64,000 nt of DNA from Cytophagales bacterium. GTDB taxonomy: Bacteria > Bacteroidota > Bacteroidia > Cytophagales > Cyclobacteriaceae. The translations under genes and the position numbers were made by a program. Of this stretch, positions 63,144-64,000 are shown one piece after another; the first letter of the stretch is position 1, and each line of letters starts with the position of its first letter. The notes below the pieces were generated by a model. It was not told where the DNA came from, did not search any database, and saw only the letters and a program-made list of their open reading frames with translations. The stretch is taken from contig JAWPMT010000005.1 of NCBI GenBank assembly GCA_033344775.1, forward strand, positions 913,501-977,500, written 5' to 3'.

Positions 63144-64000
63144 TCAATCATACAGGTCAAAGCAGTTAATTTCATCTTCTGGGTATCTATTCAGTTTGGC
63201 TTGACAGCTGTCTCTATAAATAGATTCATAAAAAATCATCATACCTATTTGCTTCATTCTTTCCTCAAAGAAGTTATGGTCATCTACGCTTACTTTTTTG
63301 CGTCGACCAAGTTCAAGAAATACATGCTCTTCTCCAGGTAAGATACTAGTTCCCTTATTCAGGTCAGAAGTAATCCAACCATAGCCTAGTCTAAGTTGAG
63401 TAGCAATCTGTTTAATTTTTTGATCTACTGGTTCTCCATTTATAGAATATGAAACACTATTGATTTTCGCAGGACCTAGTCCGTCATTGGTTACCAAAAT
63501 TCGATATTTATACTCTCCAAACTTTCCACTATTCCTTATTGGTTGAATTCTAGCAACAAGATTTGGTAGGCTTGTCCTTCTATTAAAATCTTTTGTTTGA
63601 TTTAACTGTTCTTTAAAAGACTTTAGCTCTATTTCGAGTCTTTCTGAATCTGATTTGATACGTTGATCTAGATCCTCTTTAGCCAAATCATATGAGTCTT
63701 GATCTTGCTTTCTTTGATTTTCAGCAGCATTACTTAGGATTGTATTTTGTTTTTTAAGACTCTTCGCCTGTTCACCTAAATGAATGTTGCTTGAGTCCAG
63801 TTTGACAATTTGCTCAGTTAAAGTAATTGTTTGCTTCTTATTTTCTTTAGCCAGTTTTGCTGTCTCACGAGCTAAAGAGTCTAGTGATATGGCTTGCTTT
63901 TCCGCCTGTTCTGCAATTTTAGAAAGGTTAATGATCTGTTTATTTTGTTCGTTGTTTTCGTCGATCAACTTCCAGAAGCCCACAACTACTCCAATAATTC
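63144..64000 (-). CDS. Coiled-coil membrane protein (5' end outside window)
   Basis: The frame is open to the right edge; the residues IIGVVVGFWKLIDE at the edge look like the end of a membrane helix, so the apparent GTG start at 63983 is probably not real. A ~110-residue coiled coil follows (KIAEQAEKQAISLDSLARETAKL and similar heptads), then a ~150-residue globular domain (LVARIQPIRNSGKFGEYKYRILVTNDGLGPAKI). No family is recognised. It is the last cassette-type gene visible. Confidence 0.6.
   Translation of the reverse strand, partial: IIGVVVGFWKLIDENNEQNKQIINLSKIAEQAEKQAISLDSLARETAKLAKENKKQTITLTEQIVKLDSSNIHLGEQAKSLKKQNTILSNAAENQRKQDQDSYDLAKEDLDQRIKSDSERLEIELKSFKEQLNQTKDFNRRTSLPNLVARIQPIRNSGKFGEYKYRILVTNDGLGPAKINSVSYSINGEPVDQKIKQIATQLRLGYGWITSDLNKGTSILPGEEHVFLELGRRKKVSVDDHNFFEERMKQIGMMIFYESIYRDSCQAKLNRYPEDEINCFDLYD

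Overview
The window looks like chromosome from a Bacteroidota bacterium, probably a free-living (perhaps marine) Cytophagales-type organism. The basis is a SusC/SusD pair, many SPII lipoproteins, GH92 alpha-mannosidases, FucP-type and SSS sugar transporters, weak Shine-Dalgarno sequences, and start/stop overlaps of the ATGA type. No rRNA, tRNA, CRISPR array, transposase or integrase gene was seen. Two genes are cut by the window: the first, at its 5' end, and the last minus-strand gene, also at its 5' end.

Layout. (1) 1-8211: a tight plus-strand operon with the C-terminal part of a coiled-coil/beta-propeller protein, a TonB-dependent receptor, a one-module A-PCP-TE synthetase, and a membrane protein joining a nucleoside-deoxyribosyltransferase-like domain to a TIR domain. 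(2) 8327-9313: an Rrf2 regulator with a palindrome at its start codon, a small secreted cupredoxin-like protein, and a terminator. (3) 9568-13601: a GPH-type sugar symporter with a GH94-like phosphorylase. (4) 13638-17957: TyrA with an aminotransferase, a divergent transsulfuration enzyme, and two small secreted proteins. (5) 18150-48803: a large glycan-use locus. A divergent regulatory region (38151-38486) separates a minus-strand arm (SusC, SusD, FucP-type MFS, GH92, GH2 beta-mannosidase, SSS symporter, GH92, GH18-like, GH92, ROK kinase, and a 29-aa leader-like peptide before a terminator) from a plus-strand arm (DeoR regulator, GH92, VCBS/ASPIC lipoprotein, CBM9-like, GHL10-like Tat lipoprotein, ManA-like protein). 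The set fits breakdown of high-mannose N-glycans: outer-membrane import, alpha-mannose trimming, chitobiose-core cleavage, beta-mannoside hydrolysis, then phosphorylation and isomerisation. (6) 48871-55013: small membrane proteins, AraC, SDR and GNAT genes, and a long intergenic palindrome.

(7) 55082 to the right edge is the most striking part: a gene-cassette array of integron type. Nine imperfect palindromes (52-235 bp) separate minus-strand genes. Read in the coding direction, each starts with a ...AAC box and ends with a (C)GTT box. The two arms pair except for an asymmetric internal spacer, as in attC sites. In almost every interval the first start codon lies 15-50 bp after the GTT box, and the last stop codon lies in or just before the next AAC box. 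Cargo includes a SIR2-like NAD-binding protein, a WapI-immunity-like protein, a penicillin-binding-type serine hydrolase, a TPR protein and several unknowns. No integrase is visible; from gene direction it would lie beyond the right edge.
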